This document shows, piece after piece, positions 51,235-58,677 of a stretch of 64,000 nucleotides of DNA. The stretch's first letter is position 1. Each line of letters begins with the position of its first letter. The notes beneath the pieces are model-generated. The model had not been told where the DNA came from, did no database searches, and worked only from the letters and a program-made list of their open reading frames with translations. The position numbers and the translations under genes were made by a program. The DNA comes from Lachnospiraceae bacterium P6A3 (lineage in GTDB: Bacteria; Bacillota; Clostridia; Lachnospirales; Lachnospiraceae), in the NCBI GenBank assembly GCA_000702085.1, contig JNKP01000006.1:62001-126000 (forward strand). Direction: 5' to 3'.

Positions 51235-52013
51235 ATCTGATATTTCTTGATATAGATATGACAATCTGGGATGAGCTGCTTCGCATCCCGGAAAGTACCA
51301 AGGATGCAATCCGACTCGCAAGGGTTATGGGCAACAAAGTGTTTATAAACACGGGAAGGTCCAGATCCAATACAATGTATAAAGAACTGGATGAGCTGGG
51401 AATGGACGGAGTGGTAGCCGCATGCGGATGCCATGTTGAGATAGGAGGAGAGATTCTTTATCAAAAGCTCTTAACATGGGATCAGGTACAGACTTCACTG
51501 AAAGTTCTTCACGACGAGCATATGCCGCTTGTCCTTGAAGGAAGTAGAAATTGTTTCTTCGATCCTGAAGACTTCCCGGATGATCCTTTTGCCAAAACTC
51601 TGTGGGAATCCCTGGGCGACAGGGCGAAGAAACTGAATACGGTAACAAAGGATGATCCCATAAACAAATTCAGTGCGGATATAACCGATGAAACGGATTA
51701 TGATCTGGTATGCGAGAAGCTGGACGATTTTCTATATGAGATAAACCATAATAATATTGTTGTTGAGTTTGTTCCCAAAGGCCATTCCAAAGCAACGGGA
51801 ATGGAGTTTGTAAGAAAGTATTACGATGTGCCTGCCGAGAACGTTTATGCCGTAGGAGACGGTATGAATGACATGGAAATGATCAAGGCGGCAGCACACG
51901 GCATTGCGATGGGACAGGGAAATCCGGAACTTCTCATGGCATCGGACTATGTTACCGACTCTATTTACGAAGACGGGATTTACAAAGCATTCAAGCATTA
52001 CAAACTGATCTGA
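51231..52013 (+). CDS. Cof-type HAD-superfamily phosphatase
   Basis: The 260-residue protein has the HAD motifs F-L-D-I-D-M-T (Asp7, Asp9), I-N-T-G-R (motif II), Lys in G-H-S-K-A-T-G, and V-G-D-G-M-N-D-M-E-M (motif IV), with a C2 cap. Cof-type enzymes hydrolyse sugar phosphates or flavin nucleotides. It overlaps DUF6020 by four bases, so it is translated with the membrane-protein cluster. Confidence 0.92.
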   Translation: MNLIFLDIDMTIWDELLRIPESTKDAIRLARVMGNKVFINTGRSRSNTMYKELDELGMDGVVAACGCHVEIGGEILYQKLLTWDQVQTSLKVLHDEHMPLVLEGSRNCFFDPEDFPDDPFAKTLWESLGDRAKKLNTVTKDDPINKFSADITDETDYDLVCEKLDDFLYEINHNNIVVEFVPKGHSKATGMEFVRKYYDVPAENVYAVGDGMNDMEMIKAAAHGIAMGQGNPELLMASDYVTDSIYEDGIYKAFKHYKLI

Positions 52014-52032
52014 ACGCCCGCAGATGCTTGAT

Positions 52033-52061
52033 TTGACTGTATAACGGGTTGTATATTTAAA
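52033..52061 (+). promoter_or_regulatory. Possible internal promoter before the epimerase gene
   Basis: TTGACT and TTTAAA are 17 bases apart, in the 82-base gap before 52096. The -35 box is good and the -10 box poor. Confidence 0.35.
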
Positions 52062-52095
52062 GAAACTGAGAGTTGTTACACAAATGGAGGGTCAT

Positions 52096-52758
52096 ATGCG
52101 CTTTAACATTCATGCTTCTATGATGTGTGCCGATTTCGGAAATCTTAAAGAAGAAGTTAAAAAGCTCGAAGAAGCCGGTGTGGATTATTTTCACATCGAT
52201 ATCATGGACGGAAGATATGTTCCGAATTTTGCCATGAGTCTTTACGATATGAAGTACATCGCAAAAGCTACGGATAAACCGCTGGATGTACATCTGATGA
52301 TCGAGCATCCCAATAACAATATCGAGATGTTCCTGCATAACTTAAGGCCGGGAGATATAGTTTATATTCATCCCGAAGCAGAGTATCATCCTTCGACCAC
52401 ACTTCAGAAAGTTATCAACGCAGGAATAACACCCGGAATAGCCATCAATCCCGGAACAAGCGTCGAATCCATTCTCGAGCTTCTCAGAATAGTCGACAAG
52501 GTTCTGGTTATGTCGGTAAATCCCGGAAATGCGGGGCAGATGTTCCTGCCTTATGTCGGCGAAAAGATCAACTATCTTCTCGAACTTCAGAAGACAATGC
52601 ATTTCGATCTTATCTGGGACGGTGCGTGCACTCTTGAAAGAATGAAAACATATGCGCCTATGGGAATGAGCGGATTTGTACTCGGAACATCCGTACTGTT
52701 CGGTCATGATAAACCTTATAAAACGATCATAGATGATATCAGGAGAATGAAATTCTGA
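52096..52758 (+). CDS. Ketose-phosphate 3-epimerase (Rpe/AlsE family)
   Basis: The 220-residue TIM-barrel enzyme has the family motifs S-M-M-C-A-D-F, H-I-D-I-M-D-G (His and Asp ligands), L-D-V-H-L-M-I, S-V-N-P-G-N-A-G-Q and W-D-G-A-C. The last two and the G-T-S-V-L-F end look closer to D-allulose-6-phosphate 3-epimerase than to housekeeping ribulose-5-phosphate epimerase. It would interconvert a ketopentose or ketohexose phosphate. ATG 52096 has GGAGGG seven bases upstream. Its stop overlaps the cytidylyltransferase start. Confidence 0.85.
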   Translation: MRFNIHASMMCADFGNLKEEVKKLEEAGVDYFHIDIMDGRYVPNFAMSLYDMKYIAKATDKPLDVHLMIEHPNNNIEMFLHNLRPGDIVYIHPEAEYHPSTTLQKVINAGITPGIAINPGTSVESILELLRIVDKVLVMSVNPGNAGQMFLPYVGEKINYLLELQKTMHFDLIWDGACTLERMKTYAPMGMSGFVLGTSVLFGHDKPYKTIIDDIRRMKF

Positions 52759-53438
52759 TGATTGCCGCGATCATATTATCCGGAGGAACAGGCCTGCGGA
52801 TGGGAAAGGATATTCCCAAACAGTACCTGGAGGTGGCCGGAAAACCGATAATCGCATATTGCATCGAAACCTTCGAAAGATCGAACAAGATCGATAAGAT
52901 CGTGATCGTGTGTGCCGATGAGTATAAAGATCTCATGGAAGGACAGATACATTCGCGGGATAAATTTGTCTGCTTTGCACCCCCCGGTGAAACAAGACAG
53001 CTTTCCATATTGTCCGGAATGAATGCACTTAAAGAAATATTGTCGGAAAGCGACAGTGTTATCATCCATGATGCGGCCAGACCTCTTGTGACCGAAGATA
53101 CGATTGAAAAGATTGCGGAGGCTCTTGAAAGCTCGGATGCGGTTCTCCCGGTTTTGCCGATGAAAGATACCGTATACGAAGTGGAAGACGGTAAAGTAGT
53201 ATCAAATCTCGAAAGAAGCAGGATAGCTGCCGGACAGGCGCCGGAAGGATTTAAATTCGGCGCATATCTCAAAGCAAACGAGATGCTTCTCCCTGACGGG
53301 ATCCTCGAAATAAGCGGATCCATGCAGCCCGCCGTTATGGCCGGAATGAACATTAAAACCATCCCCGGAGACGAGAATAATTTTAAGATAACCACTCCGG
53401 CGGATCTTGAAAGGTTTGAAGAGATTACGGGAAGATGA
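52758..53438 (+). CDS. IspD/TarI-family cytidylyltransferase
   Basis: The 226-residue enzyme has the nucleotide-binding loop L-S-G-G-T-G-L-R-M-G, P-K-Q-Y, and H-D-A-A-R-P. It transfers CMP from CTP to a sugar- or polyol-phosphate. IspD (isoprenoid synthesis) and TarI (CDP-ribitol) share this fold. Context favours the TarI side: an epimerase gene precedes it and a polyol-phosphate-type dehydrogenase gene follows with a 4-base overlap, the same logic as TarI-TarJ. No ispF is nearby. Confidence 0.85.
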   Translation: MIAAIILSGGTGLRMGKDIPKQYLEVAGKPIIAYCIETFERSNKIDKIVIVCADEYKDLMEGQIHSRDKFVCFAPPGETRQLSILSGMNALKEILSESDSVIIHDAARPLVTEDTIEKIAEALESSDAVLPVLPMKDTVYEVEDGKVVSNLERSRIAAGQAPEGFKFGAYLKANEMLLPDGILEISGSMQPAVMAGMNIKTIPGDENNFKITTPADLERFEEITGR

Positions 53439-54547
53439 AAGCATATGTATTAAACGGCATAGCCGATATCGGATTGAGAGATGCTGAAACACCCTTATCC
53501 GGAGGCGAAGGTATAGTCGGAAGAAACGGCCAGACATCCGTTTCCGAAGCAGACTGCGTGATCGTAAAGGTACATGCTGCAGGCATATGCGGATCCGATA
53601 TACCCAGGATTTACAAAACGGGAGCATATCATCATCCCCTTATTCCGGGACATGAATTCAGCGGTGAAGTAACGGACGCCGGAAGCGATAGGCTTAAGAG
53701 TTACATAGGAAAGAGAGTCGGGATATTTCCTCTGATCCCCTGTGGAAAGTGTTCTTCGTGCAAAAAGAAACTTTACGAGATGTGCAAGAATTACAATTAC
53801 CTCGGATCAAGATGTGACGGGGGATTTGCGGAATATGTAAAGGTTCCCGCATCGGGGCTTATAGAACTTCCCGATAATGTAACTTATGAGCAGGCTGCCA
53901 TGCTTGAGCCCATATCCGTTTCCATGCATTCCATAAGACAGTGCGGACTTTCGCTTGAACCCGGTGCGGAAGAAAGAGGCCTTAATATCGTTATCTCGGG
54001 AATGGGAACAATCGGCCTGTTCACACTTATGCTGTTAAAAGGCATGGGCTATAAAAATATATTCTGTGTGGGCAACAAGGAATGCCAGAAAGAATACGCC
54101 GAATCTTTGGGACTGGGCGCCGGGAGATTTTGCAATATAAAAAATGACGATCCTGTCGCTTTTGTAAACGAAGTAACCGGCGGCGAAGGTGCTGATGTTT
54201 ATTTCGAGTGCGTGGGCAGGAATGAATCGGTCCGTCTCGGACTGAATGTCCTTTCGGGCGGCGGAAGGCTCCAGCTTGTGGGCAATCCGGCATCCGATAT
54301 GGATTTTCCGAAAGACGAATATTGGAAAATTTTAAGAAAGCAGTTTAAGGTGACCGGAACATGGAATTCCTCTTTTACCGGAGAAGAAGACGATGACTGG
54401 CATCTTGTTCTTAAAGCTTTGAAGGAAGGAAAAATCTCTCCGGAAAAGCTTATATCTCACAGGTTTTCTTTTGAGGAACTGATCAGGGGTTTTGAGATAA
54501 TGAGAGATAAAACGGAGGATTACGTCAAAGTAATGACCCTCCTGTAG
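53435..54547 (+). CDS. Zinc-dependent MDR dehydrogenase, polyol-phosphate type (GatD/TarJ-like)
   Basis: The 370-residue MDR enzyme has catalytic zinc ligands in A-G-I-C-G-S-D and P-G-H-E-F, the structural zinc motif C-G-K-C-S-S-C-K-K-K-L-Y-E-M-C, and the NAD(P)-binding G-M-G-T-I-G-L-F. The pattern is nearest galactitol-1-phosphate 5-dehydrogenase. Acting in reverse it would reduce a ketose phosphate to the alditol phosphate that the adjacent cytidylyltransferase activates. Substrate not determined. An insertion at residues 20-35 is unusual for the family. Confidence 0.85.
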   Translation: MKAYVLNGIADIGLRDAETPLSGGEGIVGRNGQTSVSEADCVIVKVHAAGICGSDIPRIYKTGAYHHPLIPGHEFSGEVTDAGSDRLKSYIGKRVGIFPLIPCGKCSSCKKKLYEMCKNYNYLGSRCDGGFAEYVKVPASGLIELPDNVTYEQAAMLEPISVSMHSIRQCGLSLEPGAEERGLNIVISGMGTIGLFTLMLLKGMGYKNIFCVGNKECQKEYAESLGLGAGRFCNIKNDDPVAFVNEVTGGEGADVYFECVGRNESVRLGLNVLSGGGRLQLVGNPASDMDFPKDEYWKILRKQFKVTGTWNSSFTGEEDDDWHLVLKALKEGKISPEKLISHRFSFEELIRGFEIMRDKTEDYVKVMTLL

Positions 54548-54556
54548 GATGATCGA

Positions 54557-55942
54557 ATGTTAAACGGATCTGAAGTTTCAAAAGGAATAGGAATCGGTAT
54601 CGCTAAGGTTATATCATCACCGGAAAGCGGTGTTATGAGCAACGATGAATTTACTGCTGCGATATCCGGAATGAAACCGGGTGCTGTTTTGGTAACCTCC
54701 TTCCTTACACCGTATATGGTAGGAGTACTTAAGGATTACAGCATCGCGGGACTCGTATGCGAAACGGGAGGTATGGCTTCACACTCGGCCCTTGCGGCCA
54801 AGTCTATGGGAATACCCACTGTTTATGATGTATACGGTGCGACTGAAGAGATACATGACGGTGACACTGTTATAGTAGACGGAATAGGCGGGTATGTGTA
54901 TGAAAGACCCGACCCTGATATTGTTGCCGTGTATTCGGATAAAAGAAAAAAATATCTTGCGGATCTTGAAGATCTGAAAAGCTACAGGAATCTCAAAACC
55001 GTCATGGCAGACGGAACCGAAGCGGTCATTATGTGTAATGCATCCGACATACTGAGCGTTATGCATGCGATCGACGAAGGCGGAGAGGGAATCGGACTGT
55101 TCAGAACCGAGAATCTCCTTTCGGGTGAAGGACGTATCCCTGATGAAGAAGAGCAGACCAGAGTTTACTCAAGAATCGCATCCGCAATGAAGGGTAAGGA
55201 AGTCATTGTCAGAACGCTGGACATAGGCGGCGATAAGAGTATTCCCTTCCTGGAGCTGGAAAAAGAAGACAATCCCTTTCTGGGATACAGAGGCGTAAGG
55301 TACAGCCTCGGTCACAGGGATGTATTTACAACGCAGCTCCGCGCCATACTCAGGGCAAGTGCCGGCGGGAATCTGTCCATAATGATCCCGATGGTTACAT
55401 GTGTAGAAGAGATGAGAAACATCAAATCCCTTATTCATGAGATCAAAACGGATCTGCGGGATGAAGGATTTGATTTTAACGATGATATCAAAGTCGGTGC
55501 AACCATAGAAACTCCTTCCGCTGCGATCATTGCGGATATGCTTGCGCACGAGTGCGATTTCTTTTCCATAGGAACCAACGATCTGGTGCAGTATGTAATG
55601 AGCGCGGACCGCGGAAACAGCAGAGTTGCATATCTTCAGTCCGTAACACAGCCTTCGATACTGCGCATGATAAAACAGACCATCGATGCCGCAAGGTCTG
55701 CCGGTATCGATATTTCAATATGCGGTGAAGCAGCATCGGATCCTGAAGTGATCCCCATAATCGCAGGTTTCGGATGCAGAAAGTTCAGTGTTAATCCCCG
55801 TTCCGTTTCGGAAGTAAGGAGAACTCTTTCGGAGTGGACTACGGCCGATGCGGAAAAATTGGCTTCGGACATTCTGAAGATTCCTGTCGATCAGGAGATC
55901 AAAGAATACCTTCACAAAATCTACAAGGACAGAAAGTCGTAA
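54557..55942 (+). CDS. Enzyme I-like PEP-utilising protein lacking the HPr-binding domain
   Basis: The 461-residue protein is about 110 residues shorter than Enzyme I. It starts with the first beta strands (G-I-G-I-G-I-A), then goes directly to the phospho-His domain with G-G-M-A-S-H (His76; E. coli His189). The HPr-binding four-helix insert is absent. The PEP barrel is complete: F-R-T-E-N, R-T-L-D-I-G-G-D-K, Y-R-G-V-R, I-E-T-P-S-A, G-T-N-D-L-V-Q-Y and I-C-G-E-A-A-S-D. It should take phosphate from PEP onto His76, but its acceptor cannot be HPr by the usual interface. It sits between a polyol dehydrogenase gene and an EamA transporter gene. Confidence 0.85.
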   Translation: MLNGSEVSKGIGIGIAKVISSPESGVMSNDEFTAAISGMKPGAVLVTSFLTPYMVGVLKDYSIAGLVCETGGMASHSALAAKSMGIPTVYDVYGATEEIHDGDTVIVDGIGGYVYERPDPDIVAVYSDKRKKYLADLEDLKSYRNLKTVMADGTEAVIMCNASDILSVMHAIDEGGEGIGLFRTENLLSGEGRIPDEEEQTRVYSRIASAMKGKEVIVRTLDIGGDKSIPFLELEKEDNPFLGYRGVRYSLGHRDVFTTQLRAILRASAGGNLSIMIPMVTCVEEMRNIKSLIHEIKTDLRDEGFDFNDDIKVGATIETPSAAIIADMLAHECDFFSIGTNDLVQYVMSADRGNSRVAYLQSVTQPSILRMIKQTIDAARSAGIDISICGEAASDPEVIPIIAGFGCRKFSVNPRSVSEVRRTLSEWTTADAEKLASDILKIPVDQEIKEYLHKIYKDRKS

Positions 55943-56850
55943 TGAATAAAGCTCGTATATTGTTTGCATTGCTCCAGCTTTTTGGAGCACTTATATGGGG
56001 ACTTGCCTTCGCCTTTCAGAGTATCGGAATGGATAAGGTCGGCCCCTTTACTTTTTCGGCTGTAAGATTCGCCATGGCCACGGCCACGGTTTTCGGTTTT
56101 TCTTTTATTCATGACAGGTTCGGTAATTCGGGCAAGGATCCCAAAGCATGTTCCTGGAAGAACCCTAAGCTGTGGAAAGCGGGAATAATAATAGGAATTC
56201 TTTTATCCTTTGCCTCGAATCTGCAACAGATAGGTATTTTAAAAACCGATTCCGTGGGAAAAGCGGGATTCATAACCGCAATGTATATAGTTATCGTCCC
56301 TGTTCTGGGTCTTTTTATGAAAAGAAAGATCGGGGTAAATGTCTGGATCGGTATCATCATCGCAGTGGCCGGATTATATTTCCTGACCATGAGCGGAAGC
56401 TTTAAGGTAACTTCCGGAGATCTGTATCTGATAGCGTGTGCGGCGGTTTTTGCGGTTCAGATACTGGCGATAGATGCGTTTTCGGGAGAGTATGACAGCG
56501 TGAAGCTGGCATGTATAGAGTTTTTGACGGTAACCGTAACCAGTTCCGCCTTTATGTTCGCACTTGAAGATGTGAATTTGACCATGATAATGGCGGCCAT
56601 GATACCGCTTTTGTATTCGGGCGTTTTGTCCGGGGGCATCGCATATACGATACAGATAATATGCCAGTCCAGGATAGAGCCATATGTTGCATCGATCCTT
56701 ATGAGTTCGGAGGCACTGTTTTCCGTTTTGGGCGGATTCCTGATCCTGCATCAAAGGCTGTCTTCCAGGGAAATGATAGGAAGCCTTTTGATGTTCGCGG
56801 CTATAATGATCGTTCAGGCAGTACCCGAAAAGAAAAAGAAAGAGGCATAA
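55942..56850 (+). CDS. EamA/DMT-family transporter
   Basis: The 302-residue membrane protein has ten helices in two EamA repeats, with G-A-L-I-W-G-L-A-F-A-F-Q-S at the start and S-R-I-E-P-Y-V-A-S-I-L-M-S-S-E-A-L-F-S-V-L in the second repeat. It moves a metabolite or amino acid across the membrane. ATG 55942 overlaps the previous TAA by one base; a longer frame would overlap the Enzyme I-like gene by over 100 bases. Confidence 0.92.
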   Translation: MNKARILFALLQLFGALIWGLAFAFQSIGMDKVGPFTFSAVRFAMATATVFGFSFIHDRFGNSGKDPKACSWKNPKLWKAGIIIGILLSFASNLQQIGILKTDSVGKAGFITAMYIVIVPVLGLFMKRKIGVNVWIGIIIAVAGLYFLTMSGSFKVTSGDLYLIACAAVFAVQILAIDAFSGEYDSVKLACIEFLTVTVTSSAFMFALEDVNLTMIMAAMIPLLYSGVLSGGIAYTIQIICQSRIEPYVASILMSSEALFSVLGGFLILHQRLSSREMIGSLLMFAAIMIVQAVPEKKKKEA

Positions 56851-56852
56851 AT

Positions 56853-56879
56853 AAAGGGCAGGATTTAATCCTGCCCTTT
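56853..56879. terminator. Bidirectional terminator between EamA and the diguanylate cyclase
   Basis: An 11-bp stem (AAAGGGCAGGA with TCCTGCCCTTT, loop TTTAA) lies exactly between the two convergent stop codons. A-tracts and T-tracts on both sides make it work in both directions. Confidence 0.9.
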
Positions 56880-56882
56880 ATA

Positions 56883-58514
56883 TCATTCGTTTTGTTTCGG
56901 CGGATCGATTCCGAAAAGAGCGCTTTCCGTGTAGGAATCTTCGGAAAAAGTGATGGGTGCGGAAGGGGTATCGCCGCCTTCGAGTGCGGCCTCTTCGTCA
57001 GCTTTTCCGCTGAGAATGTCTTCCAGCTCTTTGGCGGAGAGGTTTTCGAAATGGCCGGATCCGTCGGTGGATAAAGGAATATTGTCCGGTGAGCCACCGC
57101 CTATGGATCTTAAGAATGCATCAAGCTCGTTTTCTTCGGAGCTTTCTTCTTTTTCTTCGGTTTCAATCTTGCTTACGACCCTGTTTCTTCCGCTGTTCTT
57201 GGCAAAATACAGCTTATCGTCCGCATTTCTTATCAGGTCGTCCAGACTTTCTTCCTTGTCCCATTCGCTGACACCGTAGCTCATGGTTACCTTGATCACG
57301 TAGTTGTCGTACCTGATCTCGGCGGCTCTGATCTTATCGAGAAGGCCCCAGAGACTGTTTTCGGCCATCAGAAGGCTTGTTCTGTCAAATACCATGAGGA
57401 ATTCTTCTCCGCCCCATCTGGAAACAAAGCCGTAGTTTTTCATATGTTCCCTGATGATATCTGCAACTTTTATAAGAACCTCGTCGCCTGCGTCATGACC
57501 GTAGGTGTCATTAACGTGCTTGAAAAAGTCGATGTCACCGATTGAGATACAGAAGGATTCGGGTGAATTCTTGGCCTTGGCTATGATGGGAGCCAGTTTT
57601 CTGTGAGCCGAGCGGCGGTTGAAAAGTCCGGTGAGAGGATCGGATTCCATCATGGCTCTCATGGAGCGCTGCATCAACAATACGCTTTCACCGATCTCAC
57701 CAAGTTCGTCACGCCTTCTGAGCAGGTTTTCGTCGAGGGTTACGGTCTCGTTACCGCCGGAAGCTTCCTTGACGAATGAAAAGATGCTCTCGATGGCTCC
57801 GGTCATGGGCCTTGTAATTGATACGACTATGAAGATCATGACTCCGGTGAGGATGAGAGCTATTCCCGCAAGGATGAGGATATAAGATCTTATGGTCTTG
57901 TTGACATTGGCCGAAGGACGGGCTGCGGCTATCATTCCCTGTATATTGCCGTGGCTTGAAACCAAGGGGATATAGTAGGTGTAATAGGGGGTTCCGAAGA
58001 TCACCGTATTGTTGTAAAAGGCTTCTTGTCCGTCTTCAAATACGGTCTTGTAGATCTGGGACGCGACTCCGGTTCCCACCATTCTGGCTCCGTCTTCACC
58101 GGCGAGGGTGGTGAGAATACGGGTGTCTTTATAGAAAATGGAAATATCCAGGTCCGTGGACTCTTTAATGGAATCGATCACGGAATAATCCATGGTTATA
58201 TTCGAGTCACCCTTGTAGAAATACAGGGCATCGCTGCCGGTGAGTCTGTAGTCGCCCGCATATGTGGCATCCATGAGAAGCGCGGTGCTCATACAGGCGT
58301 TACGGAGTTCCTTTTCCGCCATATCATGCATGATACCGCTCAAAAAGGGGATTCCGGCGAATGTAATCACGAGTGCGAAAAGGATGACCGGAAGGATGGC
58401 AACGGTGTACATCTGACCGCTTATGGACCCTTTTCTGGCACGTTTATGTTTCTTTTTTGTTGTCTTAGTATTTTTATCAGCCACTTTTGTGATCCTCATA
58501 AAATAACTACCCAT
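56883..58514 (-). CDS. Membrane diguanylate cyclase with Cache-like sensor, HAMP and GGDEF
   Basis: The 543-residue protein has a basic N-terminus, a membrane helix (about 35-60), an extracellular Cache-like domain (about 62-205), a second helix (about 208-232), a HAMP domain, and a GGDEF domain with intact G-G-E-E-F (368-372), D-P-L-T-G-L-F-N-R and F-K-H-V-N-D. It makes c-di-GMP. No R-x-x-D inhibition site precedes the GGEEF. About 90 acidic, Ser-rich residues follow the GGDEF domain, which is unusual. The start may instead be Met6 (58499): a -10 box lies three bases before 58514. Confidence 0.92.
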   Translation of the reverse strand: MGSYFMRITKVADKNTKTTKKKHKRARKGSISGQMYTVAILPVILFALVITFAGIPFLSGIMHDMAEKELRNACMSTALLMDATYAGDYRLTGSDALYFYKGDSNITMDYSVIDSIKESTDLDISIFYKDTRILTTLAGEDGARMVGTGVASQIYKTVFEDGQEAFYNNTVIFGTPYYTYYIPLVSSHGNIQGMIAAARPSANVNKTIRSYILILAGIALILTGVMIFIVVSITRPMTGAIESIFSFVKEASGGNETVTLDENLLRRRDELGEIGESVLLMQRSMRAMMESDPLTGLFNRRSAHRKLAPIIAKAKNSPESFCISIGDIDFFKHVNDTYGHDAGDEVLIKVADIIREHMKNYGFVSRWGGEEFLMVFDRTSLLMAENSLWGLLDKIRAAEIRYDNYVIKVTMSYGVSEWDKEESLDDLIRNADDKLYFAKNSGRNRVVSKIETEEKEESSEENELDAFLRSIGGGSPDNIPLSTDGSGHFENLSAKELEDILSGKADEEAALEGGDTPSAPITFSEDSYTESALFGIDPPKQNE

Positions 58515-58516
58515 AT

Positions 58517-58545
58517 ATTATATATTTCGCGTTATCAAAAAACAA
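58517..58545 (-). promoter_or_regulatory. Promoter of the diguanylate cyclase gene
   Basis: On the minus strand TTGTTT and TATAAT are 17 bases apart. Transcription would start near 58510, inside the first annotated codons, which favours the in-frame ATG at 58499. Confidence 0.55.
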
Positions 58546-58564
58546 TGCAAAACCCGCTATAATA

Positions 58565-58593
58565 TTGACAATATCGGCATTTTCAACTAAAAT
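58565..58593 (+). promoter_or_regulatory. Sigma-A promoter of ileS
   Basis: TTGACA and TAAAAT are exactly 17 bases apart, giving a leader of about 78 bases before the ileS ATG. Confidence 0.75.
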
Positions 58594-58630
58594 TGCGTTT
58601 GATACATTTTTATAGTAGAGAAGCAAAGAC

Positions 58631-58661
58631 GCCTCGCTTACCAGGGTGAGGTTTGTTTTTT
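58631..58661 (+). terminator. Small terminator-like hairpin in the ileS leader
   Basis: A 7-bp stem with two or three G-U pairs (58631-58637 with 58646-58652) is followed by TTTGTTTTTT and ends 10 bases before the ribosome binding site. It may attenuate ileS. No T-box sequence is present. Confidence 0.5.
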
Positions 58662-58677
58662 ATTACAGGAGGAATTT

